Positions 1-8,765 are shown, counted from the first letter of the stretch. The stretch: 39,332 nt of DNA from an uncultured Bacteroides sp. (GCA_947074295.1 CAMTPC010000017.1:1-39332), one strand, 5' to 3'. Translations and numbers: made by a program. Notes: generated from the sequence alone by a model not told the origin.

Positions 1-157
1 CTTCGTTTACGCCTTCTTTAAAACTCTTTACGCCTTTTCCTAATCCGCGCATCAGCTCGGGAATCTTTTTTCCACCGAAAAGAAGGAGTATAACCAATGC
101 GATAATAATCCATTCAGATCCGCTGGGTAAAAAGCCTAATAATAATAGCATGTTCAT
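1..157 (-). CDS. tatA: Sec-independent translocase subunit TatA (partial, cut by window edge)
   Basis: The 52 codons visible begin [16 protein letters not shown] and continue with a single hydrophobic helix (about residues 15-28), then [16 protein letters not shown] and the start of an amphipathic helix. This is the TatA/TatB signature: one N-terminal membrane helix, an FG hinge, then the amphipathic helix. TatA forms the pore-like component of the twin-arginine pathway, which exports folded proteins across the inner membrane. Two in-frame ATGs (157 and 151) are possible starts. The gene lies 40 nt downstream of murF-alr in the same direction, so it is probably read through from it. The C-terminus is outside the window, so TatA cannot be separated from TatB with certainty, although the hinge looks TatA-like. 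Confidence 0.9.
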   Translation of the reverse strand, partial: MNMLLLLGFLPSGSEWIIIALVILLLFGGKKIPELMRGLGKGVKSFKEGVNE

Positions 158-197
158 AAGTGTTTTTATTTTAAAAATAATATGTATATTTGTCTAT

Positions 198-2678
198 TCA
201 ATCTTGATAATAAATACGTTTAACACGCGAGGATATACCTGTCAATATTTCATAAGGAATAGTATCTAGAAGATCTGAAAGTATTGTAATTGGCAGTTCA
301 TCACCAAAGATCACCACACTGTCGCCCTCGTGACACTCGATATCCGTAACATCAACCATACAAACGTCCATGCAAATATTGCCCACATAGGGGGCTTTTC
401 TGCCATTAATAAGACAATAGCCTTTACTACGACCCAAATGGCGATTCAGCCCATCGGCATATCCGATAGGAATAATTGCAATGCGCGACGGACGCTCAAG
501 ATGTCCCATTCGGCTATATCCCACAGTTTCGTTCTGATCTACATTGCGAAGCTGCAAAATAGTGCTACGCAAAGTGCTCACATTATGTATAATAGAGTTA
601 TCAATAGGATTAACACCATAGAGACCTATGCCCAGTCGTACCATATCATATTGAGCCTCGGGGAAACGTAAGACACCCGCCGTATTGCAAATATGACGCA
701 GGATGCGATGATTGAATTCCTCTTGTAGCATATTAGATTGACACTCGAAACGTGCAATTTGTTCACGAGTGAAATCATCGAATTCGACTGAGTCACTTCC
801 AACGAAATGCGAAAACACCGAACGAGGGATCAATGCTTTCTGATTCTTCAAACGCTCTATCAATCGTGACATATCATTTCCAGAGAAGCCAAGACGATGC
901 ATGCCCGTATCGAGTTTAATATGTATGGGGTAGTTGGTAATACCTTCTTTTTCGGCGGCTTTTATGAGTTCTTCCAACAACTGGAAGGTATAGACTTCTG
1001 GTTCAAGCTTATTGTCAAACATAGTCTTGAATGCAGATTGCTCAGGGTCCATAATGATGATGGAAGCTGTTACGCCAGCTTTGCGCAGTTCGGCACCTTC
1101 ATCGGCAACTGCTACTGCTAGATAGTCCACACGGTGCTCTTGTAGAGTCTTAGCCACCTCGTCTGAGCCAGCGCCATAAGCAGAGGCCTTTACCATGCCT
1201 ATAACCTTTGTCTCTGGTTTCAGCTTTGAGCGATAAAAGTTCAGGTTTTCCACCATAGCGGTGAGATTCACTTCGAGAGTGGTCTTATGTACTTTAAGAA
1301 CTAACGCCTCTGTGACTCTATCGAATCCAAAAGAGCGAGAGCCCTTGATGAGTATTACCTCATCGCGCAATTCTTTCAGCAAACCTGAACGAAGCAACTC
1401 GTCTGTTGTGTTGAAAAAGTATTTTTCCATGCCAAAGCGCGAGGCCGAGGCAGTGATATGGGGTCCTACACCTATCAGCTTCGCGATACCTTTACGGTCT
1501 ACCAACTGGGCTATCTTGCGATAAAGTGCAGTAGTCGTTTGACCCGTTTCCAAAATATCAGAAAGTATCAGTGTATGTTTGCGTTCTTTATAATCTGAAC
1601 GGCGCGACATAAAATCGAGTGCAATATCGAGAGAAGCTATGTCACTGTTGTAGCTGTCGTTGATAAGTGTACAGCTATTCTTACCTTCTTTCACTTCTAG
1701 TCGCATAGCTACTTGTTCTAAACGTGCCATACGCGCAGAGATCTCTTCAGCTGGCAGCATCAGATAAAGACAGGCTGCCAAACAATGAAGGGCATTCTCA
1801 ATAGAAGCATCGTCAATAAAAGGTATTGAAAAAGTATTGTCTAACCCTAAATACCGATAAGAAATAATGGTATGATTGGTTTTCTTCTGAATATGGTTTA
1901 TATAAAGTGGACGCTCATCATCTTTCCGACTCCACGCTATTTCGCGAGCAGTGAGCATTGATTTAGCCACACAATTAGCTATCAGTTCATTGTCACCGTC
2001 ATATATCAGCACATCGCAATCCTTGAAAAGCATCAGCTTTTCCATACACTTTTCCTGCAAAGAACTGAAGTTTTCTTGATGTGCGCCACGAATATTGGTC
2101 AAGATACCAATAGTGGGTCTAATTATCATTTGTAATGCACGCATCTCATCGGGTTGAGAAATGCCAGCCTCAAAAATAGCCAATTCAGTTTCGGGTTCTA
2201 TCTGCCATACAGATAATGGAACCCCTATTTGTGAATTGTAAGAGCGTGGCGAACGGGCAATATTATAATCGGGTGCCAGAAGCTGATGAAGCCATTCTTT
2301 TACGATAGTCTTACCATTACTACCCGTAATGCCTACGACAGGTATATTGACTTGGGTACGATGACTTTCTGCCAAACGCTGCAAAGCTTTTAATGGCTGC
2401 TGCACAATTAGCCAATTACAGTCTTCGCAAACTTTATTATCTTTCTGTAAAAGTGAAAAGTCATTTTCGGAGAGCACAAAATTGCGCACACCACGCTCAT
2501 ATAGTTCATGAATGTACTGGGCACCGCTGCTTCTTGATGTGGCAAGAGCAAAGAAGAGTGTTTCTTCAGGAAAACTAAGTGACCTGCTATCTGTCAATAG
2601 CCAGTCTATAATAGTCTCACTAGTACCCACTCTTCGGGCAGCAATTAATTGTGCAATTTCATCAATAGAATAGGACAT
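198..2678 (-). CDS. murF-alr: Bifunctional UDP-MurNAc-tripeptide:D-Ala-D-Ala ligase / alanine racemase (MurF-Alr fusion)
   Basis: An 826-residue fusion of two cell-wall enzymes. Residues 1-460 are MurF: the ATP-binding loop GITGSNGKT is at 116-124, followed by the Mur ligase central and C-terminal domains. MurF adds D-Ala-D-Ala to the UDP-MurNAc tripeptide in the cytoplasm. Residues about 468-826 are a fold-type III PLP alanine racemase. K497 in MVKASAYG is the expected PLP lysine and Y721 in VGYSRMG the expected opposite catalytic base. Alr supplies the D-Ala that a Ddl ligase (not in this window) would join before MurF uses it. This fusion is known in Bacteroidetes. Its start lies 56 nt downstream of the GSCFA gene on the same strand, so the two are probably co-transcribed. 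Both active sites look intact. Confidence 0.96.
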   Translation of the reverse strand: MSYSIDEIAQLIAARRVGTSETIIDWLLTDSRSLSFPEETLFFALATSRSSGAQYIHELYERGVRNFVLSENDFSLLQKDNKVCEDCNWLIVQQPLKALQRLAESHRTQVNIPVVGITGSNGKTIVKEWLHQLLAPDYNIARSPRSYNSQIGVPLSVWQIEPETELAIFEAGISQPDEMRALQMIIRPTIGILTNIRGAHQENFSSLQEKCMEKLMLFKDCDVLIYDGDNELIANCVAKSMLTAREIAWSRKDDERPLYINHIQKKTNHTIISYRYLGLDNTFSIPFIDDASIENALHCLAACLYLMLPAEEISARMARLEQVAMRLEVKEGKNSCTLINDSYNSDIASLDIALDFMSRRSDYKERKHTLILSDILETGQTTTALYRKIAQLVDRKGIAKLIGVGPHITASASRFGMEKYFFNTTDELLRSGLLKELRDEVILIKGSRSFGFDRVTEALVLKVHKTTLEVNLTAMVENLNFYRSKLKPETKVIGMVKASAYGAGSDEVAKTLQEHRVDYLAVAVADEGAELRKAGVTASIIIMDPEQSAFKTMFDNKLEPEVYTFQLLEELIKAAEKEGITNYPIHIKLDTGMHRLGFSGNDMSRLIERLKNQKALIPRSVFSHFVGSDSVEFDDFTREQIARFECQSNMLQEEFNHRILRHICNTAGVLRFPEAQYDMVRLGIGLYGVNPIDNSIIHNVSTLRSTILQLRNVDQNETVGYSRMGHLERPSRIAIIPIGYADGLNRHLGRSKGYCLINGRKAPYVGNICMDVCMVDVTDIECHEGDSVVIFGDELPITILSDLLDTIPYEILTGISSRVKRIYYQD

Positions 2679-2734
2679 ATATCTATGAATACAATTTGTT
2701 AAGCTTTGTGTTTTTTCCTACTAAAAGAACAGTA

Positions 2735-3712
2735 TCAGGGCATAATTTCCTTGAAATTGCTCTCTAAGTACGGATATTTTTCGCTAAGTCGATTAATTTT
2801 TAACATTAATTTCTCTAAAAAACATTTATACTCATCCGAACTAGGATGAAGTGGCCGATGAGCCAATGATTTATGAATACTTTCACATTGACACATTAGG
2901 TTTCTTGTTTCATCAGAAAAGCAAGCTTTGGCAAAACGATCCTGAATGTATCGTATCGCCAATGTAGAGGGATGAGTTAGATCATCAGCATAAAATCGAT
3001 AATCACGCAATTCATCGTGCAATATCTCGTATGATGGGAAATAACCGATGATATCTGGAAAAATTCCTTGTAGCTTATTTATTGCCAAAAGTAAGGTGGC
3101 CTTACTAAGCTGATTCTCTATTAACCCATCACGAAGATGCCTAATAGGGCTAACAGTAAACATTATCTTAAATTGTGGACGCAGTTTTGAAAGCTGTTCT
3201 ATCAAGGGCGAATATATCTCTATTATTTCTTCGACAGTAAGTCGCTTTCTATTAAACTCCTTCTCGGCACGCTTATGACAGTTGCCTACGATACACCCTG
3301 TCTCTTTCTCACTATACACATAGGCCGTCCCAAAAGTAATGATAAGATGATCTACATTATCTTTCAATAAAGTTGATGACTTTGTAAGTCGTTTATTGAT
3401 TGTAGCTATTACGGTTTCTCTGTCGACACCTGAAAAAGATCCATGGTGTAGGGTGCTGTGCCATAAGCCGCGATAAAGAAATAAATCATCAATATGATAT
3501 TGCTTATTTGACATAATCTCTTTCAAGGCCGTAGCAATAGAAAGAGGATTATATAAAATCCCGAAAGGATTTATATCTACTTGAAAACCGCCATCATGTA
3601 ACCATTTACCGATATGTTCGGCAAAGCAAGATCCAACAAGCATCAATTGTTGGCTGTGGGCTATTTGCGCAATGGCTGGAATTGAAACAGGTGTTATAAG
3701 GTCAACATTCAT
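2735..3712 (-). CDS. GSCFA-domain protein (SGNH-hydrolase-like)
   Basis: A 325-residue protein with the family-defining motif VGSCFAEHIG (GSCFAEHIG at 27-35), then NPFGILYNP, ITFGTAYVYS, FTVSPIRHLRDG and DDLTHPSTLA. These are the conserved blocks of the GSCFA family (PF08885), which is distantly related to SGNH/GDSL hydrolases. The Ser in GSCFA and the His in the LTHPS block would be the putative catalytic residues. No signal peptide is visible, so it should be cytoplasmic. The family's substrate is not known to me. Being 56 nt upstream of murF-alr on the same strand suggests co-transcription with a cell-wall gene, which does not prove a cell-wall role. A -7-like box lies just upstream at 3740-3747. 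Confidence 0.88.
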   Translation of the reverse strand: MNVDLITPVSIPAIAQIAHSQQLMLVGSCFAEHIGKWLHDGGFQVDINPFGILYNPLSIATALKEIMSNKQYHIDDLFLYRGLWHSTLHHGSFSGVDRETVIATINKRLTKSSTLLKDNVDHLIITFGTAYVYSEKETGCIVGNCHKRAEKEFNRKRLTVEEIIEIYSPLIEQLSKLRPQFKIMFTVSPIRHLRDGLIENQLSKATLLLAINKLQGIFPDIIGYFPSYEILHDELRDYRFYADDLTHPSTLAIRYIQDRFAKACFSDETRNLMCQCESIHKSLAHRPLHPSSDEYKCFLEKLMLKINRLSEKYPYLESNFKEIMP

Positions 3713-3739
3713 CTTTGGGCTTGTGATAGTTTAGAAAGT

Positions 3740-3747
3740 CAAAGATA
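3740..3747 (-). promoter_or_regulatory. Promoter -7 element for the GSCFA gene
   Basis: Read on the minus strand this is TATCTTTG, an exact match to the Bacteroides -7 consensus TAnnTTTG, 28 nt upstream of the GSCFA start codon. No good TTTG -33 element is at the usual 19-21 nt spacing. Confidence 0.55.
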
Positions 3748-3833
3748 AAGGTTCAAATGATATTTGAAGCATCGCAGTTCGTAATTTTACATTTAATTCA
3801 GCCTCTTTAGGTTTATCAAGAAACACACAAAGA

Positions 3834-5072
3834 TCATTTTAAGATGTTTTCATAAAATAACTTCACGCGTTCCCAATCGTAAAAAGGATAGGTCTCCGTT
3901 TCGATGGGAAATGCTACTTCATGCTCATTGAGTGTCATTTTCACTAAGAGATGACCTGACTCATTCTCATAAATCACCCAAATAATATTAGCAGCCATAG
4001 GTGAAACGATATAGTCTTTCCATACTTCGGCTATATTTTCTACAGCAGCAGTGCTACCTGAAGCTTGTGGTATAGATAGCAACGCTGCAAAAGGTATAAT
4101 AGTCTCGGCATGTGCAAAGCGTAAATAGGCTGTGAAATCTTTTTGTTGCAAACCACTATCTGTTGTAACAATAAAATTCTGCAGCAACGGTTTGCTGATA
4201 TCTATCTGGATATCGCCATATCCTTTGGCTGGACCTTTTTCAAGATATTGCCTCGCATTTTGTATACGCCATCCTTGTTGCATTACAGCTTCGTTTACAA
4301 CAGGTACATTAGGTTGCTCTATAGGAATATCAGGAGCAATAGCAATACAGTTATATAATGCCATAAAAAATTTTATGCATTCCTTCTGTATCAAGGTTAC
4401 GCCAGGCTTAACATAGCGTTCCAACAATTTATTATTATAGAGTTCGTGGGCTATAAAATCCACCAATGTCAGTTTCCATGAACCATTTTGAAGGAAATCC
4501 AGATACCCCTCATCCACATTGAAAAAGTTAAGGAGCGGGTTCTGAACTGGCAATATATCAGCAATTATATTAACCCTATTTCCACATATCTCCTTTATTT
4601 CATTCAAGAAAAAAACTCCGCTCTGAAAACATCTCTCTTTGACATCATACCATACTTTGATAGACTGAAAAACATCTGATCCATACGCATTCACTAAACG
4701 ATGGGCTAAAGCTTGCTGCTGCTTCTCTCCTACCTTAGATAAAAGGCCCCAATTATCTCCACATGCCTCACCGTATTCTTGCATTTGATTAAGCAACATT
4801 TCTCCTTGTAAGGTTAATCCATTATCTTGCTTGGCACGCATCAGAGTTTCAGAGATGAATAATATATCATCACCCGAGATGGGATAACGAGAGCCATGTC
4901 TCCCAACATGATTGATCACTTTTACTTGATATCCAGCTGGAGGGGGCGTCACTTTAATGCCTATAGTATCATAAGGCATATCAGTACCACAATATCTATA
5001 AGTTTGGGCTATCAGCGATTTTCCATAAGAGAAAATAGCAAGCATAAAAACTACTCTCAATAAACCGTACAT
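3834..5072 (-). CDS. Secreted histidine phosphatase, MINPP/phytase-like
   Basis: A 412-residue protein with an N-terminal hydrophobic signal sequence (about residues 1-22, cleavage likely after LIA). RHGSRYP at 58-64 is the RHGxRxP phosphate-binding and nucleophile motif of branch-2 histidine phosphatases. HAET at 321-324 is the HAE proton-donor motif used by multiple inositol polyphosphate phosphatases. Together these suggest an exported phosphatase acting on phytate or other phosphomonoesters, as the Bacteroides MINPP homologue does. H59 would be the phosphorylated residue. It is transcribed divergently from the CDGSH gene across a 136-bp gap. I see no convincing promoter consensus there and no 11-bp repeat array like the one at 14370. 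A general acid phosphatase with another substrate is possible. Confidence 0.88.
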   Translation of the reverse strand: MYGLLRVVFMLAIFSYGKSLIAQTYRYCGTDMPYDTIGIKVTPPPAGYQVKVINHVGRHGSRYPISGDDILFISETLMRAKQDNGLTLQGEMLLNQMQEYGEACGDNWGLLSKVGEKQQQALAHRLVNAYGSDVFQSIKVWYDVKERCFQSGVFFLNEIKEICGNRVNIIADILPVQNPLLNFFNVDEGYLDFLQNGSWKLTLVDFIAHELYNNKLLERYVKPGVTLIQKECIKFFMALYNCIAIAPDIPIEQPNVPVVNEAVMQQGWRIQNARQYLEKGPAKGYGDIQIDISKPLLQNFIVTTDSGLQQKDFTAYLRFAHAETIIPFAALLSIPQASGSTAAVENIAEVWKDYIVSPMAANIIWVIYENESGHLLVKMTLNEHEVAFPIETETYPFYDWERVKLFYENILK

Positions 5073-5208
5073 TGCTCTCGCATTTTAATGATCATTCGTC
5101 TTTAAAAAACACAATTCCCATAAGATGGTTCAACACATTGATTTCATTTAAAAACATTCTTGAATGGAGCATTGTTCTATCTTATATTAATCGTTTAAAA
5201 CCGCAAAT

Positions 5209-5433
5209 ATGGATAATCAGGAAAATGAAAAAGTGGTGATAACTGTAATGCATAATGGACCATATGTAGTAGAAGGAGGATTCACATTGAAAGACAAAGA
5301 TGGCAAAGATAGCGAGCAAAAAAGCAAAGTCTTTTTGTGCAGATGTGGGCATTCACATCATAAGCCTTTTTGTGATGGAACTCATGTAAAGATACATTTC
5401 GATGATACAGCTGACAATGATGTTCAAAAGTAA
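5209..5433 (+). CDS. CDGSH iron-sulfur domain protein
   Basis: A 74-residue protein carrying one complete CDGSH motif, CRCGHSHHKPFCDGTH. The two cysteines of CxC, the third Cys and the final His are the expected ligands of a [2Fe-2S] cluster with 3Cys-1His coordination. The conserved Pro and CDG core are also present. CDGSH proteins are small redox or iron-sulfur carrier proteins. This short single-domain form is common in bacteria and its partner is usually unknown. There is no signal peptide or membrane segment, so it should be cytoplasmic. It is a single-gene unit, divergent from the phosphatase gene and followed by a hairpin terminator. Its position beside a peroxide-defence block fits a redox role, but that is inference. 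Confidence 0.92.
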   Translation: MDNQENEKVVITVMHNGPYVVEGGFTLKDKDGKDSEQKSKVFLCRCGHSHHKPFCDGTHVKIHFDDTADNDVQK

Positions 5434-5457
5434 GATTATGACCTAACGTATATAATA

Positions 5458-5492
5458 AAGCCCAGATATAGCAATCAACTATATCCGGGCTT
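5458..5492. terminator. Bidirectional intrinsic terminator between the CDGSH gene and the Fur-type gene
   Basis: Arms AAGCCCAGATATAG (5458-5471) and CTATATCCGGGCTT (5479-5492) pair over 14 positions with one A/C mismatch around a 7-nt loop. The plus-strand side continues TTCTATTTTATT and the minus-strand side TTATTATAT, so it can serve both convergent genes. Confidence 0.85.
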
Positions 5493-5520
5493 TCTATTTT
5501 ATTAAGCTAAAGTATACAAC

Positions 5521-5928
5521 TTATGCCTTTTCTTTAGGCTTCGTAGTTACATGAATTGATATTTTATCTATTATCTGATCTTCTGGTATTTGTGAGATCA
5601 CTCTGCGACGTATCAAATCAGATAGTTGGCGATCGGCAATATCTAGATATTCGTCATCGGCTGTATGAATATGATGATGTACCCCAGGTGTGATATCAAA
5701 GATGGTTTTTCCATCCGAGTTCACAAACTTAGTCAATAACCCAGCTTCACAAAATGAATCCATGATACGATATACCGTTGATATGGTCACATCTGGGTGC
5801 TCTTCTCGGATACGAGCTATCACTTCATCAATGGGACAATGACACAATTCTTGCATCACCTCGTATATAGCGCGGCGCTGCGGAGTAGCCTTAAGACCGG
5901 CACTTTTTATTTTTTCTCTGATTTCCAT
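5521..5928 (-). CDS. Fur-family transcriptional regulator, PerR-like, short form
   Basis: A 135-residue Fur-family protein. Residues 1-80 form the winged-helix DNA-binding domain, with GLKATPQRRAIYEVM, the HPDVTISTVYRIMDSF recognition region and the LL.KF wing. Residues 84-88 (HHHIH) are the start of the metal-binding dimerisation domain. The usual CxxC pairs that bind structural zinc are absent: the only cysteines are C29, C31 and C60. The family usually runs about 140-160 residues with CxxC motifs, so this is a reduced form. Its location 80 nt downstream of ahpF on the same strand suggests that it regulates, or is transcribed with, the peroxide genes, as PerR does elsewhere. Without the cysteines, the metal and signal it senses cannot be assigned from sequence. 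Confidence 0.9.
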   Translation of the reverse strand: MEIREKIKSAGLKATPQRRAIYEVMQELCHCPIDEVIARIREEHPDVTISTVYRIMDSFCEAGLLTKFVNSDGKTIFDITPGVHHHIHTADDEYLDIADRQLSDLIRRRVISQIPEDQIIDKISIHVTTKPKEKA

Positions 5929-6008
5929 TTCGTTATAGTGTACAATACATGCAAAAAAACAAAAAATTGCTGATATAATTCAACACAAACGGTCGTTTTT
6001 GTTATCTT

Positions 6009-7574
6009 TTAGACAGTTTTCACCAATTTACCGCTAATACGATCTTCAAATGCAGCCAAAGCAGCTTTGGCTCCTTCGCCCATGGCAATGATAATTTGCT
6101 TGAAAGGCACACTACTTACATCACCGGCAGCATAAATTCCAGGCGTATTAGTGTGGCATTTCTCATCAATCACTATTTCATTAGCACGATTTACCTCTAC
6201 CACATCTTTGAACGGTGCACTATTGGGTAATAACCCTATTTGTACAAAGATAGCAGACAAAGAGATAATTTTCTCTTCGTTAGTTCCACGATCCTTAACT
6301 TTAACTCCAGTAACTTTCTTTCCATCGCCAACAACCTCTACCACCTGATTGTAGGTTATCACTTCTACATTAGGTCGATTGGCAGCAGCCCCCTGTAATA
6401 CTTTATCGGCTTTCAGAGCATCCATAAACTCGATCACGGTCACTTTTGAGCAAATTCCGGCTAAGTCGATCGCGGCTTCGATACCCGAATTACCTCCACC
6501 AATCACAGCGACTTCCTTACCTTTGTAAAACGGACCATCACAGTGAGGACAAAAGGCTACACCTTTGCCGATATATTGATCTTCGCCAGGTACATTGAGT
6601 CGACGCCAGCTGGCACCTGTAGCTATGATCACAGCTGGGGCAGCAACTCGTTCGCCCGACTGCAACGTAGCCAAATGACCTTCATCAGTGGAAGTTAGCG
6701 ATAAAACACGACGGTTTTCTAGAAGCGAAATATTATATTCGGCCATATGAGCACCCATCTTGCCAGCTAGTTCATTGCCGGTGATATATGGCGTACCTAT
6801 CAGATTCTCAATGCCCACTGTATCTTTGGTTTGACCACCCACTCTGTCAGCTACAACTGCTACTGACAGTCCTTTGCGGGCAGAGTAAATAGCAGCTGTT
6901 GCGCCTGCTGGACCACCACCCACTACCAATACATCATAATTCTGTACTTCTGTATTCATCGTAACCTCTTCGGCACCAAACACTTCTTCCAGTTTATCGA
7001 GTAATGCACCTAATGATGCCTTACCCACATGTATCAGTTGTTCGCCACAATATACAGACGGAACGCCTTGGATATTAAGAGCTTCCGCTTCGGTTGTAAA
7101 GAGGGCTCCATCCACGATTTCGTGACGAATAGCAGGGTTGATGATAGATACTAAATTGAGTGCTTGAACCACCTCTGGACAGTTGGTACAAGTCAGTGAG
7201 ATGAACGAACGCAATACATGCTCGCCTTTTAATGCCTTGATTTTACTACGCAACACCTCATCAGGAATATTTTTCCCCTTGCCATCCCAGTTAAGAATAG
7301 CGATGATCAAAGATGAGAATTCATGCCCTGTGGGTACAGCGCGAAAAACGAAGGGACTTTTCACACCATCATTATTAACGATGTATGCACATAGTGATTC
7401 GCCTTCTACCTCCTCAAAGCTTAAGTGCGAAGAGCTATCGGCAACATCACTCAAAATACCTGTCAGTTCCTGTCGAGAAGGATGGCTGGCAGCCACTTCG
7501 GCCACCAGCTTATAGTTTCCTTCGAGGACAGAAAACACAGTCTTCAGTTGTTCTTTTATAGAGATATCAAGCAT
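6009..7574 (-). CDS. ahpF: Alkyl hydroperoxide reductase subunit F (AhpF)
   Basis: A 521-residue flavoprotein disulfide reductase that passes electrons from NAD(P)H to AhpC. The N-terminal tandem thioredoxin-fold region carries CTNC at 129-132. The FAD-binding loop GGGPAGA is near 219, the thioredoxin-reductase-like redox centre CPHC at 342-345, and the second nucleotide-binding loop [10 protein letters not shown] follows. A C-terminal FAD motif, IYAAGDVSS, completes it. Length and motif spacing match E. coli AhpF closely. The start codon is 4 nt after the ahpC stop codon, so the two are translated from one mRNA. It is cytoplasmic. All redox cysteines are present. Confidence 0.97.
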   Translation of the reverse strand: MLDISIKEQLKTVFSVLEGNYKLVAEVAASHPSRQELTGILSDVADSSSHLSFEEVEGESLCAYIVNNDGVKSPFVFRAVPTGHEFSSLIIAILNWDGKGKNIPDEVLRSKIKALKGEHVLRSFISLTCTNCPEVVQALNLVSIINPAIRHEIVDGALFTTEAEALNIQGVPSVYCGEQLIHVGKASLGALLDKLEEVFGAEEVTMNTEVQNYDVLVVGGGPAGATAAIYSARKGLSVAVVADRVGGQTKDTVGIENLIGTPYITGNELAGKMGAHMAEYNISLLENRRVLSLTSTDEGHLATLQSGERVAAPAVIIATGASWRRLNVPGEDQYIGKGVAFCPHCDGPFYKGKEVAVIGGGNSGIEAAIDLAGICSKVTVIEFMDALKADKVLQGAAANRPNVEVITYNQVVEVVGDGKKVTGVKVKDRGTNEEKIISLSAIFVQIGLLPNSAPFKDVVEVNRANEIVIDEKCHTNTPGIYAAGDVSSVPFKQIIIAMGEGAKAALAAFEDRISGKLVKTV

Positions 7575-7578
7575 ATTC

Positions 7579-8142
7579 TTAGATAGCTCCTACAAGGTCA
7601 AGACTAGGTTTCAATGTCTCTTTACCTGGTTGCCATTTTGCAGGACAAACTTGGTCGCCATGTTCAGCTACAAACTGCAAGGCTTGCAAGCGGCGGAATA
7701 GTTCATCGGCATTACGGCCAATGTTACCGCTCACCACTTCATAGGCTACTATTTTTCCTTCTGGATTTACGATGAATGTACCGCGTTCAGAGATACCTGC
7801 TTCTTCGATCATCACATCAAAGCTACGAGCCAAGTGTGCAGTTGGATCGGCCAACATCGGATATTTGATTTTTTTGATAGTCTCAGATGCATCATGCCAT
7901 GCTTTGTGCACGAAGTGTGTATCGCAAGACACAGAATAGATTTCGCAACCGGCTGCCTTGAAGTCATCATATTTGTTGGCCAAGTCTTCTAACTCAGTTG
8001 GACACACGAAAGTGAAATCGGCAGGATAGAAGAAGAATACTGACCACTTACCCAATACATCAGATTTTTCTACTGTTCTGAACTCGTTGTTTTGGTAAGA
8101 CTGAACTTTGAAATCTACAATTTCTTTTCCAATTTGTGACAT
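7579..8142 (-). CDS. ahpC: Alkyl hydroperoxide reductase subunit C, 2-Cys peroxiredoxin (AhpC)
   Basis: A 187-residue peroxiredoxin of the AhpC/Prx1 type that reduces hydrogen peroxide and organic hydroperoxides. The peroxidatic cysteine is C47 in FYPADFTFVCPTE and the resolving cysteine is C166 in GDQVCPAKWQPG. Both positions and the total length agree with E. coli AhpC. The disulfide formed is reduced by AhpF, encoded 4 nt downstream. Transcription probably starts near 8372 from a consensus promoter, giving a leader of more than 220 nt, which is long for this gene. A palindrome overlaps the -33 box and would suit a peroxide-responsive repressor or activator. Confidence 0.98.
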   Translation of the reverse strand: MSQIGKEIVDFKVQSYQNNEFRTVEKSDVLGKWSVFFFYPADFTFVCPTELEDLANKYDDFKAAGCEIYSVSCDTHFVHKAWHDASETIKKIKYPMLADPTAHLARSFDVMIEEAGISERGTFIVNPEGKIVAYEVVSGNIGRNADELFRRLQALQFVAEHGDQVCPAKWQPGKETLKPSLDLVGAI

Positions 8143-8375
8143 AACATTTACTTTTTAATCGTTTATACTTATTATATTTCTATTTATCTTATACTTAATA
8201 CTTTAAACAACTCGATTGTTTTATAAGTAGGTCTGAAAAAAGATTAATTATATTCTATAAAACTATTTCTATAACATAGATTTTTCCAGTCAATCCTTAT
8301 CAAGTAATCATAGATCGAGGATAAAGAATAATATTAATTCAGATAATAAATACTTCATCTCGCATTTTGATGATA

Positions 8376-8407
8376 CAAAAGTAATGCAATTATTTTGTTA
8401 TTGCAAA
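8376..8407 (-). promoter_or_regulatory. ahpC promoter (consensus Bacteroides -33/-7)
   Basis: On the minus strand, TTTG (8407-8404) is followed after 20 nt by TACTTTTG (8383-8376). This matches TTTG-N19-21-TAnnTTTG exactly. The start site is expected a few nucleotides below 8376. Confidence 0.85.
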
Positions 8408-8416
8408 CTATTTGCA
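8385..8416. promoter_or_regulatory. Candidate peroxide-responsive operator over the ahpC -33 box
   Basis: TGCAAACTATTTGCA at 8402-8416 is a 15-bp inverted repeat with perfect 6-bp arms, and it contains the -33 TTTG. A second inverted repeat, TGCAAT (8385-8390) with ATTGCA (8400-8405), overlaps it and fills the spacer. The 15-bp size resembles the 7-1-7 layout of Fur/PerR boxes. OxyR, the regulator known for ahpCF in Bacteroides fragilis, is an alternative ligand. Confidence 0.5.
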
Positions 8417-8733
8417 TTTAAAACAAGCAACTATTAATGATTAACCATTCTATCACGCTGATTTTCTGTTTGTTAGATATTTGTTAATTAATATTCTTTT
8501 TTATTATTAATAGTTTATACATACGTTTTTGATAGAAAATATCAGGATTGTGACGATTCAAAACAGCAAACTCAAGGAGAAGGCTTTATGAACAATATAT
8601 CGAGGATAGGTAAAAGCTTTGCTGAGGAAGGCTAAACAGCAAGATAACCAACCGCAATCAACTTTGTGACCACGGTTGATCAGTAAAGAAAGAAAATATC
8701 CTTTGCAAACACTTATGGGATAGAGCCCAAAAA

Positions 8734-8765
8734 GCCCATAGATAGTCATATTGACATCTATGGGC
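8734..8765 (-). terminator. Intrinsic terminator of the lipocalin-like lipoprotein gene
   Basis: Perfect 10-bp arms GCCCATAGAT (8734-8743) and ATCTATGGGC (8756-8765), extended by GTC/GAC with one bulge. On the minus strand the hairpin is followed by TTTTT (8733-8729). It lies 44 nt past the stop codon. Confidence 0.8.

Noticed and set aside
5985-6005. Hairpin between ahpF and the Fur-type gene as a terminator
   Set aside because: Ten-position stem with a mismatch and a 2-nt loop but no T tract after it on the minus strand; not convincing.
8588-8635. Fifteen-residue plus-strand frame preceded by AAGGAGAAGG
   Set aside because: Good ribosome site by eye, but too short, with no promoter match and no following gene on that strand that a leader peptide could control.
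8715-8740. Alternative stem TATGGG/CCCATA competing with the lipoprotein terminator, as if an attenuator
   Set aside because: Only 6 bp, and downstream of the gene it would have to control; probably chance.
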